Shown: positions 9,072 to 17,305 of the stretch, piece after piece | Layout of the letters: every line of letters starts with the position of its first letter | Position numbering within the stretch: the stretch's first letter is position 1 | DNA from: Pseudomonadota bacterium | Lineage (GTDB): Bacteria; Pseudomonadota; Alphaproteobacteria; Caulobacterales; Caulobacteraceae | DNA length: 64,000 nt | Direction of reading: 5' to 3' | Assembly: GCA_020161365.1 (NCBI GenBank) | Contig: JAIUNU010000005.1 | Coordinates: 244,061-308,060, forward strand | Made by a program: the position numbers and the translations under genes | The notes under the pieces: generated by a model | The model's input: only the letters and a program-made list of their open reading frames with translations | Database searches by the model: none | Told to the model about the DNA's origin: nothing

Positions 9072-9905
9072 TCAGGCGTCGAAGCCGGTGGACAGGCTCA
9101 GGGGGCGCCAGGCGTCGATGTCGGCGGCCAGGCCCTGGGCGGCGTAGCCGGCGTACTTCAGGGCGTCCTCTCCCAGCAGCAGGTGCATCGGCGGCGCCTC
9201 GACATCTGCGATCGTCAGGATCGCCCGGGCCGCCTTGGCCGGATCGCCGGGCTCCCGGCCCGCTTGGTCGGCCATGATCCGCTCGGCGTCGCGCGCCAGG
9301 CCGTCATAGTCGGCGAGCTTGCCCGCCACGACGGCCTTGGAGCCGGCGGCGAAGTCCGTGCGCAGCCCGCCGGGCGCGACATTGACCACCTTGATCCCCA
9401 GGTCTGCGACCTCCTGGGCCAGGGTCTGGGTCAGGGCCTCAAGCGCCCATTTGCTGGCGCAGTAGACGCCGGTGCCGGCCCAGACGGCCAGGCCCGAAAC
9501 CGAGGTGATGTTGATGATCCGCCCCGCGCGGCGGGCGCGCATGGCCGGCAGGACGGCTTTCAGGACCGCGAGCGGGCCGAAGACATTGACCTCGAACTGG
9601 GCGCGGACCTCGTCCAGCGAGGCCTCCTCGACCGCGCCGACTAATCCGTAGCCGGCGTTGTTGACCAGGATGTCGATCCGGCCGGTCACCTCTTCGGCCT
9701 TGGCGACGGCGGCGACGACGGCCGCCGTGTCGGTGACGTCCATCACGGCGGCGCGGGCGCGGCCGGGCGCGAGGGCTTCGAACGCGGCGACGGCCTCGGG
9801 CCGGCGCACCGTGCCGACGACGATGTCGCCACGCTCCAGGGCGGCGCGGGCGATCTCCCGGCCCAGGCCACCGGAGACGCCGGTGATCATCCAGGTCCTG
9901 GTCAT
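9072..9905 (-). CDS. short-chain dehydrogenase/reductase
   Basis: NAD(P)-dependent oxidoreductase of 277 aa of the classical SDR family. Visible motifs are the cofactor loop TGVSGGLGREIA, NNAGYG, the catalytic Ser in ITSVSGL and Tyr-x-x-x-Lys in YCASKWAL. The start at 9905 lies two bases after the stop of the upstream TauD-type gene, so the two are translationally coupled. It probably oxidises an alcohol or reduces a carbonyl in the neighbouring pathway. Confidence 0.85.
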   Translation of the reverse strand: MTRTWMITGVSGGLGREIARAALERGDIVVGTVRRPEAVAAFEALAPGRARAAVMDVTDTAAVVAAVAKAEEVTGRIDILVNNAGYGLVGAVEEASLDEVRAQFEVNVFGPLAVLKAVLPAMRARRAGRIINITSVSGLAVWAGTGVYCASKWALEALTQTLAQEVADLGIKVVNVAPGGLRTDFAAGSKAVVAGKLADYDGLARDAERIMADQAGREPGDPAKAARAILTIADVEAPPMHLLLGEDALKYAGYAAQGLAADIDAWRPLSLSTGFDA

Positions 9906-9907
9906 GC

Positions 9908-10765
9908 TCAGTAGGGCTTGTCGCCCTTGACCCACAGACGGTGCATGGTCCGGAAGTACTTGCTGTCGTCGTACAGCGTGCCGGTATGCAGGGTGCAGCG
10001 GTTGTCCCACATCAAGAGGTCGCCGACCCGCCACTTGTGGCGGTAGACGAACTGCTCCTGGGTCATGAACTCGACCAGTTCGTCCAGCAGCGCCAGGCCC
10101 GCCGGCCCCGGCATGCCGATCACCTCGGTGACGGTGCCGGTCGAGGGCCATAGCGCCTTGCGCCCATCGGCCGGATGGGTGCGGATCAGCGGGTGTTCGA
10201 CATCGGGATTGGCCGCTTCCATTTCGGGCGAGAGGGTCTGCTGTTCGCCGAAGGTCCGCGTCGCCATGAAATGCTTGTAGCTGTGGTGGAGCTTCAGGCT
10301 CTCCAGCAGCGCCTGCCGGTCAGCGGGCAGGGCGTTCCAGGCCGCGCAGCCGTCCGCCAGCAGGGTGTCGGAGCCCTCGTCCGGCACTTCGACCGCATAG
10401 AGCATCGTCAACATGACCGGCTCGGGCTTGTAGCTGTAGTCCGTGTGCCAACCGACCCCGTCGTTGTGGGCGCCGATCGGCGTTCCATCGACCACGCGGT
10501 TGCTGAGGATGAAGATCTTCGGATAGCCGGGCAGGGTGAAGCGGGTTTGGGTGTGATCCTCGGGCTCGCCGAACCGGGTGATGAAGCGCATCAGCTCGTC
10601 GGGCGTCATCTTCTGGTCGCGTAAGGCGATCGCGCCGTGGCGGTGGAAGGTGTCGACGACACGATCCAGTGCCGCGTCCGAGGCGGACGCCAGGTCAATG
10701 CCGGAAATCTCGGCCCCGAAACCCGGCTTCAGGTCCTGGATGGCGATATCGGCGGTCAGCGTCAT
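9908..10765 (-). CDS. TauD/TfdA-family 2-oxoglutarate dioxygenase (second copy)
   Basis: Fe(II)/2-oxoglutarate dioxygenase of 285 aa. His107-x-Asp109 (GVGWHTDYSY) and His260 (CTLHTG) form the iron triad, with Arg272 and Arg276 near the C-terminus. It is more like TauD/TfdA in layout than the 7668 copy and keeps the same C-terminal GDKP ending. GAGGAC precedes the ATG at 10765. It is first in a minus-strand unit whose promoter region mirrors that of the divergent Rieske operon, so both units should respond to the same signal. Substrate unknown. Confidence 0.87.
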   Translation of the reverse strand: MTLTADIAIQDLKPGFGAEISGIDLASASDAALDRVVDTFHRHGAIALRDQKMTPDELMRFITRFGEPEDHTQTRFTLPGYPKIFILSNRVVDGTPIGAHNDGVGWHTDYSYKPEPVMLTMLYAVEVPDEGSDTLLADGCAAWNALPADRQALLESLKLHHSYKHFMATRTFGEQQTLSPEMEAANPDVEHPLIRTHPADGRKALWPSTGTVTEVIGMPGPAGLALLDELVEFMTQEQFVYRHKWRVGDLLMWDNRCTLHTGTLYDDSKYFRTMHRLWVKGDKPY

Positions 10766-10816
10766 GGCGTCCTCCGTGGTGTGCTGATCCCGAAGCTAGG
10801 CCTGCATGGACCGGCC

Positions 10817-10835
10817 GTCTTGCTCCAGCGCGCAC
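10817..10835 (-). promoter_or_regulatory. 19-bp promoter element, copy 1
   Basis: GTGCGCGCTGGAGCAAGAC read on the minus strand, 52 bp before the TauD-type start at 10765. It is followed after exactly 16 nt by CCTAGC, a plausible -10. The identical arrangement faces the Rieske operon. It may be an activator site overlapping the -35; the AraC protein at 14147 is the obvious candidate binder. Confidence 0.6.
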
Positions 10836-10955
10836 CACGGCTTTCTCGTCCAGGGTTGGATTGACCTTCCGTTGGGCGCCGCGCGCGGTCTCAAGGCGCC
10901 GATCGCCCGCGAATGCGGCGTCGAGGCGGTTGGGCCGTGCGATGACCAACTCTTC

Positions 10956-10974
10956 GTGCGCGCTGGAGCAAGAC
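10956..10974 (+). promoter_or_regulatory. 19-bp promoter element, copy 2
   Basis: The same 19 bases as at 10817-10835, on the plus strand, again followed after 16 nt by CCTAGC (10991-10996). It lies 61 bp before the Rieske oxygenase start. Confidence 0.6.
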
Positions 10975-11034
10975 CGGCTCACGCTGCGGTCCTAGCGTGA
11001 TGGCCGACTTCCGACTTTTTTAGAGCGCTTCACG

Positions 11035-12264
11035 ATGAGCCTGCGCCCGCCGAACGGCGTCTTAAGCGACGCCTTTTTCGAAGACCTCTCCCGCTCCATG
11101 GGGAGCGTCGAGACGGCCGAGACCTTGCCGCCCGCCTGCTATGTCGACGCCGACTTCTATGAGTTCGAGAAGGAGGCGCTGTTCAACCACGAATGGCTCT
11201 GCCTGGGCCGCGTCGACTGGGTCAAGGAGCCCGGCGACTTCTTCACGACCAAGATCATCGGCGAGCCGATCATCGTCACGCGCAACCGCGATAACGAGAT
11301 CAAGGCGATGTCGGCCGTCTGCCAGCACCGCGCCATGCTGGTGGCCGAAGGGCGGGGCAACACCCGCGGCTTCGTCTGTCCCTATCACCACTGGGTCTAT
11401 TCGCTGAACGGCGACCTGGTGAACGCGCCGGCCATGGAGCGCACCTGCGCGTTCGACAAGAAGGCGGTCAAGCTGCCGACCTTCAAGGTCGAGGTCTGGC
11501 TGGGCTTCATCTTCATCAACTTCGACGCCGAGGCTGCCCCGCTGGCCCCGCGCCTGGCTTCGGTCGAAGCGGCGGTGGCCAATTACGACCTTGCGAACGC
11601 GGTCGGTCTTTCGCCGCCGATGACCGGCGAGTTCGCCTGGAACTGGAAGGTCATGTTCGAGAACAACAACGACGGCTACCACGCCAGCAAGCTCCATCGC
11701 GGGCCTTTGCACGACTTCATTCCCAGCGAGCTGTGCAGCTTCCCCGACGCGGGTGAGGCGGACGCGGGCTTCCTGCGTTACAATGGCACGCTGCACGCCG
11801 ACGCCAGCTTCAACCCGACGCAGAAGGCGGTGCTGCCGGTCTTTCCGCACCTGACCGACGCCGACCGAAACCGCGCGACCTTCGCCAACATCCCGCCGAC
11901 CCTGTCTCTGGTGATGACCAGCGACATGGTCATCTACCTGATCCTGCGCCCCACGGGGCCCGAGACCATGGAGCAGGACACCGGCATCCTGGTGGCCCCC
12001 GGCGCGACCGAGACCCCCGGCTTCGAGGAGCGCCTCGAGATGATCATGACCTCGGCCGGCAAGATCATCGCCCAAGACATGCATGTCGACGCGCTGGTCC
12101 AGCAGGGCCTGCGCTCGCGCTTCGCCATACGCGGACGCTATTCCTGGCAGGAGGGCGCGCAGGTGCAGTTCAACCGCTGGCTCACGCCGCGTTACCAGAA
12201 GGCCTGGGCGGCGATAAAGGCCGCTGGGGCGGCGACCAAGACGAACCAGGAGGCCGCCGCATGA
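11035..12264 (+). CDS. Rieske-type aromatic ring-hydroxylating oxygenase, large subunit
   Basis: Oxygenase of 409 aa. The Rieske cluster ligands are Cys96-x-His98 (AVCQHRAM) and Cys115-x-x-His118 (VCPYHHW). The catalytic domain has the mononuclear-iron signature NNNDGYHASKLH. Such enzymes hydroxylate aromatic rings or demethylate N- and O-methyl groups. No ferredoxin or reductase gene is nearby, so electrons must come from elsewhere. It leads an operon, overlapping the extradiol dioxygenase by ATGA, and is divergent from the TauD-SDR-VOC unit. Substrate not identified. Confidence 0.88.
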   Translation: MSLRPPNGVLSDAFFEDLSRSMGSVETAETLPPACYVDADFYEFEKEALFNHEWLCLGRVDWVKEPGDFFTTKIIGEPIIVTRNRDNEIKAMSAVCQHRAMLVAEGRGNTRGFVCPYHHWVYSLNGDLVNAPAMERTCAFDKKAVKLPTFKVEVWLGFIFINFDAEAAPLAPRLASVEAAVANYDLANAVGLSPPMTGEFAWNWKVMFENNNDGYHASKLHRGPLHDFIPSELCSFPDAGEADAGFLRYNGTLHADASFNPTQKAVLPVFPHLTDADRNRATFANIPPTLSLVMTSDMVIYLILRPTGPETMEQDTGILVAPGATETPGFEERLEMIMTSAGKIIAQDMHVDALVQQGLRSRFAIRGRYSWQEGAQVQFNRWLTPRYQKAWAAIKAAGAATKTNQEAAA

Positions 12265-13052
12265 GCCGTCTGCCCGTCATCTTCTTTGGTCACGGCAGCC
12301 CGATGATCGCCCTGGAGTCCAACGAGACCACCCGCACCTGGCGGGCGATGGGGGCGGCGGCCGGCAAGCCCAAGGCGATCCTCTGCGTGTCGGCGCACTG
12401 GCTGACCCGGGGCGTCGCCGTGACCGCCATGGCCAGGCCACGGACCATCCACGACTTCGGCGCCTCGTTTCCTCAAGCCTTGTTCGACCAGCAGTATCCC
12501 GCGCCGGGCTCGCCCGAGCTGGCCGGACGGGTGCGCGATATCCTGGCGCCCATCCCGGTAGCGCTGGACGACAGCAGCTGGGGCCTCGACCACGGGACTT
12601 GGTCGGTCCTCGGCAAGGCCTTCCCGGACGCCGACGTGCCTGTTGTCCAGCTGAGCATGGACGCCGCCAAGCCGCCCTCGTGGCACTTCGAGATCGGCCA
12701 GCGTCTCGCGCCGCTACGCGATGAGGGCGTGCTGATCGTCGGCACCGGGAACATCGTCCACAACCTGCCGGCCATGAACTGGGGCGACCGGAACTGCGCG
12801 CCCTATGACTGGTCGCGGCGCTTCAACGACTACATCAAGACCGCCATCGTCGAGGACGCTCCCGAGCGGGCCATAGGCTTCGAGAGCCAGGGCCAGGACG
12901 CCCAGCGCTCGGTCCCGACGCCCGACCACTACTGGCCGCTGCTGTACGTGCTGGGCGCGCGCCTGCCCGGTGACGTCCCGACCTTCGCTCCCGACCATAT
13001 CGAGCACGGCTCGCTCAGCATGACGAGCGTGACGCTCGCCGCCGCCGCCTGA
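12261..13052 (+). CDS. class III extradiol ring-cleavage dioxygenase (YgiD/DODA-like)
   Basis: Protein of 263 aa with the layout of 4,5-DOPA extradiol dioxygenases: FFGHGSP (His11), CVSAHWLTRG (His46), GLDHGTWS and GTGNIVHNL. Family members cleave catechol-type rings next to the hydroxyls. Coupled to the Rieske oxygenase by an ATGA overlap, it would plausibly open the ring after hydroxylation. It has no membrane segment or signal peptide. Confidence in the family is high, in the substrate low. Confidence 0.85.
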   Translation: MSRLPVIFFGHGSPMIALESNETTRTWRAMGAAAGKPKAILCVSAHWLTRGVAVTAMARPRTIHDFGASFPQALFDQQYPAPGSPELAGRVRDILAPIPVALDDSSWGLDHGTWSVLGKAFPDADVPVVQLSMDAAKPPSWHFEIGQRLAPLRDEGVLIVGTGNIVHNLPAMNWGDRNCAPYDWSRRFNDYIKTAIVEDAPERAIGFESQGQDAQRSVPTPDHYWPLLYVLGARLPGDVPTFAPDHIEHGSLSMTSVTLAAAA

Positions 13053-13065
13053 TCCGGAGATCCCG

Positions 13066-14142
13066 ATGCCCTTCATCTGCGAACCCGGCCAGAGCCGCCC
13101 CGACGTCATCCCCGGCGCCCTGCACACGTTGAGGGCTACGCCCGAGACCGTCCACTGGGGCTATTTCGATCCGTCCACCCGCCCGGCCCTGCGGGTCCGC
13201 AGCGGCGACCTGATCCAGGCCGAGGCGATCACCCACCACGCCGGCGACGCGCCCGAGCTGATGATGGACGAGGGCGTCACGCGGATCTTCAAGGAGATCC
13301 CGGAAGAGGACCGCAATCCCGGCGTCCACATCATGACCGGGCCTATCTATGTGGACGGCGCCAAGCCCGGCGACGTGCTGGAGGTTCGCTATCTGCGCAT
13401 GGTCCCGCGCAACAACTACGGCTCCAACCTCGCGGCCAACTGGGGCTATCTCTACAAGGAGTTCGACGAGAAGGAGCGGGTGACGATCTACGAACTGGAT
13501 CCGAACACCAACACCGCCAGCGCCCTCTACGCCTACGACTTCGAAGGCAAGTACCTGATCCCGGGCACGATCACCCACTGCCCCGAATGCGACCGCCAGC
13601 CCGCGCTGAAGGGCGTGCGGATCCCGGCCCGACCGCACCTGGGCACCGCCGGCGTCGCGCCCGCCGTCGACGGCCGCGTCAGCACCATCCCGCCCGGCGA
13701 GCATGGCGGGAACATCGACAACTGGCGCATCGGGGCCGGGGCGACGATGTACTACACGGTGCAGGTCGACGGCGGCCTGTTCTCCATCGGCGATCCCCAT
13801 GTCAGCCAGGGCGACGGCGAGCTGTCGGGCACGGCCATCGAGAGCTCGCTGAACGTCCTGATGCAGATTGTCCTGCGCCAGGACATCCAGACTCCCGGAC
13901 CCCTGCTGGAGACGCCGAAGTGGTGGATCGTCCACGGTTTCAACGAAGACCTGAATCTCGCCATGCGCGACGCCTCGACCAAGATGCTGAGCCTGCTCAG
14001 CGATCAGGTCGGGCTCTCTAAGAACGACGCCTATTCGCTGATGAGCGTAGCGGCCGATTTCGGGGTGACCCAGGTGGTCGACGGCACCCAGGGCTGTCAC
14101 GTCAGGATTCCCCGCGACATCTTCCCCAAGCTCAAGGAATAG
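13066..14142 (+). CDS. acetamidase/formamidase family protein
   Basis: Amidase of 358 aa. It shows the FmdA/AmdA family layout: early VHWGYFDPSTRPALRVRSGD, then HIMTGPIYVDGAKPGD, IPARPHLGTAGVAP, a Gly-rich NIDNWRIGAG stretch and FSIGDPHVSQGDGE. These enzymes release ammonia from short-chain amides. It lies 13 bp after the extradiol dioxygenase, so an amide is expected as a late intermediate of the pathway and the aromatic substrate probably contains nitrogen (inference). Confidence 0.88.
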   Translation: MPFICEPGQSRPDVIPGALHTLRATPETVHWGYFDPSTRPALRVRSGDLIQAEAITHHAGDAPELMMDEGVTRIFKEIPEEDRNPGVHIMTGPIYVDGAKPGDVLEVRYLRMVPRNNYGSNLAANWGYLYKEFDEKERVTIYELDPNTNTASALYAYDFEGKYLIPGTITHCPECDRQPALKGVRIPARPHLGTAGVAPAVDGRVSTIPPGEHGGNIDNWRIGAGATMYYTVQVDGGLFSIGDPHVSQGDGELSGTAIESSLNVLMQIVLRQDIQTPGPLLETPKWWIVHGFNEDLNLAMRDASTKMLSLLSDQVGLSKNDAYSLMSVAADFGVTQVVDGTQGCHVRIPRDIFPKLKE

Positions 14143-14146
14143 GACG

Positions 14147-15172
14147 ATGAAGGCTTGGTCGTTCAGCACCGAAAGCCACCCCCGCGCCGAACGGGCCGAG
14201 GCCTGGCGGGATGCGATGGGACGCCTGGGCCTGCCGATCGAGGGGCTGTCGGCCGGCGAGCCGGCTGCGGCGTCCGTGATCTGCCTGACTTCGCCGCTGG
14301 GCATCGAGTTCGCCTTGGTGGAAGCCGGCGCTCAGACGATCTCGGGCCGGCTTACCGGGCAGCCGGCCGCCGTGTGGCTGGCCGTTCTGCTGCATGGTGA
14401 AGCGACCCTGGTGACCGAGGATCTGGCTGTCGGCGTCTCACCCGGAGACATCGCCTTCGGCCCCACCGGCCAGGCGGCGGCGCTTCGCCTCGACACCCGC
14501 TCGCGCCTGCTCTTCGTCCGCGCGCCGCGCGTCGCCCTGGATCACCGGCTGATCAAGCCCTTCAACTTGCGCGTGGGGTGGCTGGAGGGGGCCGAAGGGG
14601 TGCCACGCATCTTGTCTGACCTGCTGCGCGGTACGGCCGAAGAACTGGAGAACTTGTCGGTCGACCAGTTGCGACCGGTCGACTTGGCTCTTACGGAATT
14701 CCTGGCTCAGTGCCTGCTGGAGCGGGGCGCCGCCGCGTCCGACGCCCTGGACCCCTCGACACCGACGGCGCATCTGCAGCGCCTCTGCCAAACCATCGAG
14801 ACCCTGCTGCCGGATCCGGACCTGTCGCTCCGTCGCGTGGCGGACGAGGAGGGAGTCTCGCCACGCTATGTGCAGAAGCTGTTCGCATCGGCCAACGAAA
14901 CCTTCAGCCACTATTTGCGCTCGCGTCGCCTGGAGCGGTGCCGGATCGACCTGGCCAGTCCGCAACATGCGCGGCTGTCAATCTCGGAGATCTGCTTTCG
15001 CTGGGGGTTCAACGGCTCGGCGCATTTCAGCAGAGCCTTCCGCGAGCAGTACGGCCGGTCGCCACGTGAATTCAGGAACGCCTGTGAAGCCGGCGTATCC
15101 CGAGACCTTACATCCGCCCTTGCGCTGAAGTCGGCGCCCATCGGCCCGAGTTTAGGCTCGCTGAGCCCATAG
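14147..15172 (+). CDS. AraC-family transcriptional regulator
   Basis: Regulator of 341 aa. A sensor domain of the AraC-binding-2 kind fills the N-terminal two thirds. The C-terminal double helix-turn-helix is clear (DLSLRRVADEEGVSPRYVQK, then SISEICFRWGFNGSAHFSRA and REQYGRSPREFR). It lies 4 bp after the amidase in the same operon. It probably activates the Rieske operon and the divergent TauD-SDR-VOC unit through the twin 19-bp elements at 10817 and 10956. That link is inferred from context. Confidence 0.88.
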   Translation: MKAWSFSTESHPRAERAEAWRDAMGRLGLPIEGLSAGEPAAASVICLTSPLGIEFALVEAGAQTISGRLTGQPAAVWLAVLLHGEATLVTEDLAVGVSPGDIAFGPTGQAAALRLDTRSRLLFVRAPRVALDHRLIKPFNLRVGWLEGAEGVPRILSDLLRGTAEELENLSVDQLRPVDLALTEFLAQCLLERGAAASDALDPSTPTAHLQRLCQTIETLLPDPDLSLRRVADEEGVSPRYVQKLFASANETFSHYLRSRRLERCRIDLASPQHARLSISEICFRWGFNGSAHFSRAFREQYGRSPREFRNACEAGVSRDLTSALALKSAPIGPSLGSLSP

Positions 15173-15620
15173 CGGCCAGCTGGCGCTCGCCGTCGGCGAG
15201 ATCGCCAGCCTTCCCATGGAGACCGATGGAGGCGCCCTCTGGCGTTGGCGCGCCCGAGGTCGCCTGCGCGATGCATCGGGCGTCCGCTCGCCCACGTGTC
15301 TCTTCGTCTACCCGGCCTCGCGCGGCGCTGCTTGGGAGACGACCGCCGTCCCCTGTACTAGAAGCCAAGCCGCATCTGTCCTCTGACGGGGCGTCGAGAG
15401 CATCGGCTCCAGTCACTGAGTCCAGGAAACCCGCGCGGGCGGACCGCCTCGCAGCGGTGGCCGGCGCGAAGGGGCAGCTCGCCGTTTGCGCTTGCAGTTG
15501 TCGCGTTTGAAATAGTAAAAACTACTTGATGGTCGCGTGCCGCGTGGGTGGCGACAAGCTCATTGGCCAGGGCCGCCTCTTGATCGGTGCGGCTTGGCGT
15601 TAGCGAGAACGAGGAGCGCG
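15173..15620. other. 448-bp intergenic region
   Basis: No supported gene: frames here are short, Arg/Ala/Ser-rich and lack ribosome sites. The only recognisable element is the palindromic operator at 15512-15525, about 95 bp before the DMFase-like start. The rest shows nothing I can name. Confidence 0.5.
15512..15525. promoter_or_regulatory. palindromic operator, copy 1 (TetR regulon)
   Basis: ATAGT-AAAA-ACTAC, one mismatch from the consensus (G)ATAGT-N4-ACTAT(C). It lies 95 bp before the DMFase-like gene at 15621. Confidence 0.65.
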
Positions 15621-17165
15621 ATGCTGGCTTGCTATACTGATCGCTTGAGCGTGCGTCCTGGCGAGCGCTTTTCTCTCCACGCCACCGCCGACGCCGGTCC
15701 CTGCCACCTGTCCGTCACCAGGATCGGCGCACAGCATCTGACCGTTCTTGAGCGCGACCAGGTGCAGGTCGGCCACCATCCGACGCCCGCCCACGCCGAC
15801 CGGGACGGCTGTGGCTGGCCCGTCGCGCTTGAGGTCGACGTGGGTCTGGATTGGGCTTCGGGCTACTACGACATCGTTCTGACCGACGCGAACGGCGCCC
15901 AGGCTCATCACTTCGTGGTGGTGAAGCCGCCGGTGGGCGTGCGTCGCGCCAGCGCCTTGCTGGTACTCTCGACCAACACCTACCAGTCCTACAACTATTG
16001 GGGCGGCGCCAACACCTACGCCAATGTGTCGGGACTGATGAGCGGACAGGTTCCTTTCGCTCAGGCGATGGACGAGGCGATCGGGATCCTGTCGACCCAG
16101 CGGCCGTTTCCGCCATTGATCGTCGCGCCGCCGGCGGATGCGCCGCGCTTGATCAATCTTCGCAAGCGAGGCTTCCAGGAGGCGCCCTGGGCCGCCGACA
16201 TGGCCTGGATGGTCGAGCATGGCGCCTCCCCCTATGATGGATCCGCCGGCTTTCTGCACAAATGGGAACATGCCTTCGTGGTCTGGGCGGAGCGCCACGG
16301 CTACGCGCTCGATTTCGCCACGGACTATGATCTCGACGTCGAACAGACCCTGCTCGAAGGCTACGCGGCCGCGCTCTTCGTCGGCCATAGCGAGTATTGG
16401 TCCGGGCGGCAGCGGGATCAGGTCGAGCGCTATGTCGACGCGGGTGGAAACGCGGCGATCTTCTCTGGCAACAGCTGCTTCTGGAAGGTCCGGTGGGAGA
16501 ACGACGGCAAGACCTATGTCTGCCACAAGTGGAAGGGGTTCGAGGCCGAAGACGCGCCGCCCGAGAAAGCCACGCACCTGTGGTCGCACCCGGCGTTCCA
16601 GCGCCCGGAAGCCGCGCTCACCGGGCTTAGCTTTGTCTTCGCCGGCTATCATCGCCTGGGCCTGTGCGTGTCGCGCGGCCAAGCCGGGTTCACGATCTAT
16701 GATGATCGGCACTGGGCCCTGGAGGGCTCGGATCTCTTCTACGGCGACGTGATTGGCGGCGAGCTGCCGTTGATCGGTTACGAGAGCGACGGTTGCCGCT
16801 TCCAGTTCGGCGACGACGGACTGCCCAAACCCGTTCCGATGCTGGGCGTGCCGGACAATCTGGAGATCATCGGCATCGCGCCCTGCGCTTTCGGCGAGGA
16901 GGCGGGGCGAGGATACAATCCGATCATCCCGCCCGAGAGGCTGGACGTGATCGCGGAGGTCACGTTCGGCGACTCCGCGCCCGAGACCCAGGCCAAGGTC
17001 CTGCGGGGACACGCCGTGCTGGCCAGCTTCAAGCGTGGCGAGGGCGAAGTGTTCAACAGCGGTACGACCGAGTGGGCGCATGGCCTGGCCGCAAGCGACC
17101 CGTTCGTGGAGGTCATCACGCACAATGTCCTGCGGCGCTTCGGCGTCACGCCCGCCCAGGCCTGA
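15621..17165 (+). CDS. N,N-dimethylformamidase large-subunit-like hydrolase
   Basis: Protein of 514 aa resembling the large (beta) subunit of N,N-dimethylformamidase. The stretch VLSTNTYQSYNYWGGANTYA and the later FVGHSEYWSGRQRD are typical landmarks. The start at 15621 is preceded by GAGGAGC; the longer frame from 15537 adds 28 residues with no ribosome site and was rejected. No small-subunit gene is present, so it may be a stand-alone C-N or amide hydrolase. It stands alone between its operator (15512) and a terminator (17189). Substrate unknown; family assignment fairly sure. Confidence 0.8.
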   Translation: MLACYTDRLSVRPGERFSLHATADAGPCHLSVTRIGAQHLTVLERDQVQVGHHPTPAHADRDGCGWPVALEVDVGLDWASGYYDIVLTDANGAQAHHFVVVKPPVGVRRASALLVLSTNTYQSYNYWGGANTYANVSGLMSGQVPFAQAMDEAIGILSTQRPFPPLIVAPPADAPRLINLRKRGFQEAPWAADMAWMVEHGASPYDGSAGFLHKWEHAFVVWAERHGYALDFATDYDLDVEQTLLEGYAAALFVGHSEYWSGRQRDQVERYVDAGGNAAIFSGNSCFWKVRWENDGKTYVCHKWKGFEAEDAPPEKATHLWSHPAFQRPEAALTGLSFVFAGYHRLGLCVSRGQAGFTIYDDRHWALEGSDLFYGDVIGGELPLIGYESDGCRFQFGDDGLPKPVPMLGVPDNLEIIGIAPCAFGEEAGRGYNPIIPPERLDVIAEVTFGDSAPETQAKVLRGHAVLASFKRGEGEVFNSGTTEWAHGLAASDPFVEVITHNVLRRFGVTPAQA

Positions 17166-17188
17166 GCCGAAACGCTTGGACGAAAAAG

Positions 17189-17215
17189 AAGGGCCCCTCG
17201 CAGGAGGGGCCCTTT
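17189..17215 (+). terminator. intrinsic terminator after DMFase-like gene
   Basis: 11-bp perfect stem (AAGGGCCCCTC / GAGGGGCCCTT), loop GCAG, then one further T before G. It lies 24 bp after the stop. Confidence 0.75.
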
Positions 17216-17305
17216 GTCATGGTCGGTGCGGGAAGAAACTGGATGGTTCGCAGGTCGCGTCGCGGGGCAAGCCTGACGACGCTCCATCCAGAACCTCGAG
17301 ATCCG

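Noticed and set aside
10637..11000. Short frames in the TauD/Rieske divergent region
   Set aside because: They cover the twin 19-bp elements and the 5' end of the TauD gene and have biased composition.
15226..15510. 94-aa frame in the long intergenic gap
   Set aside because: No ribosome site, Arg/Ser/Ala-rich composition, no recognisable motif.
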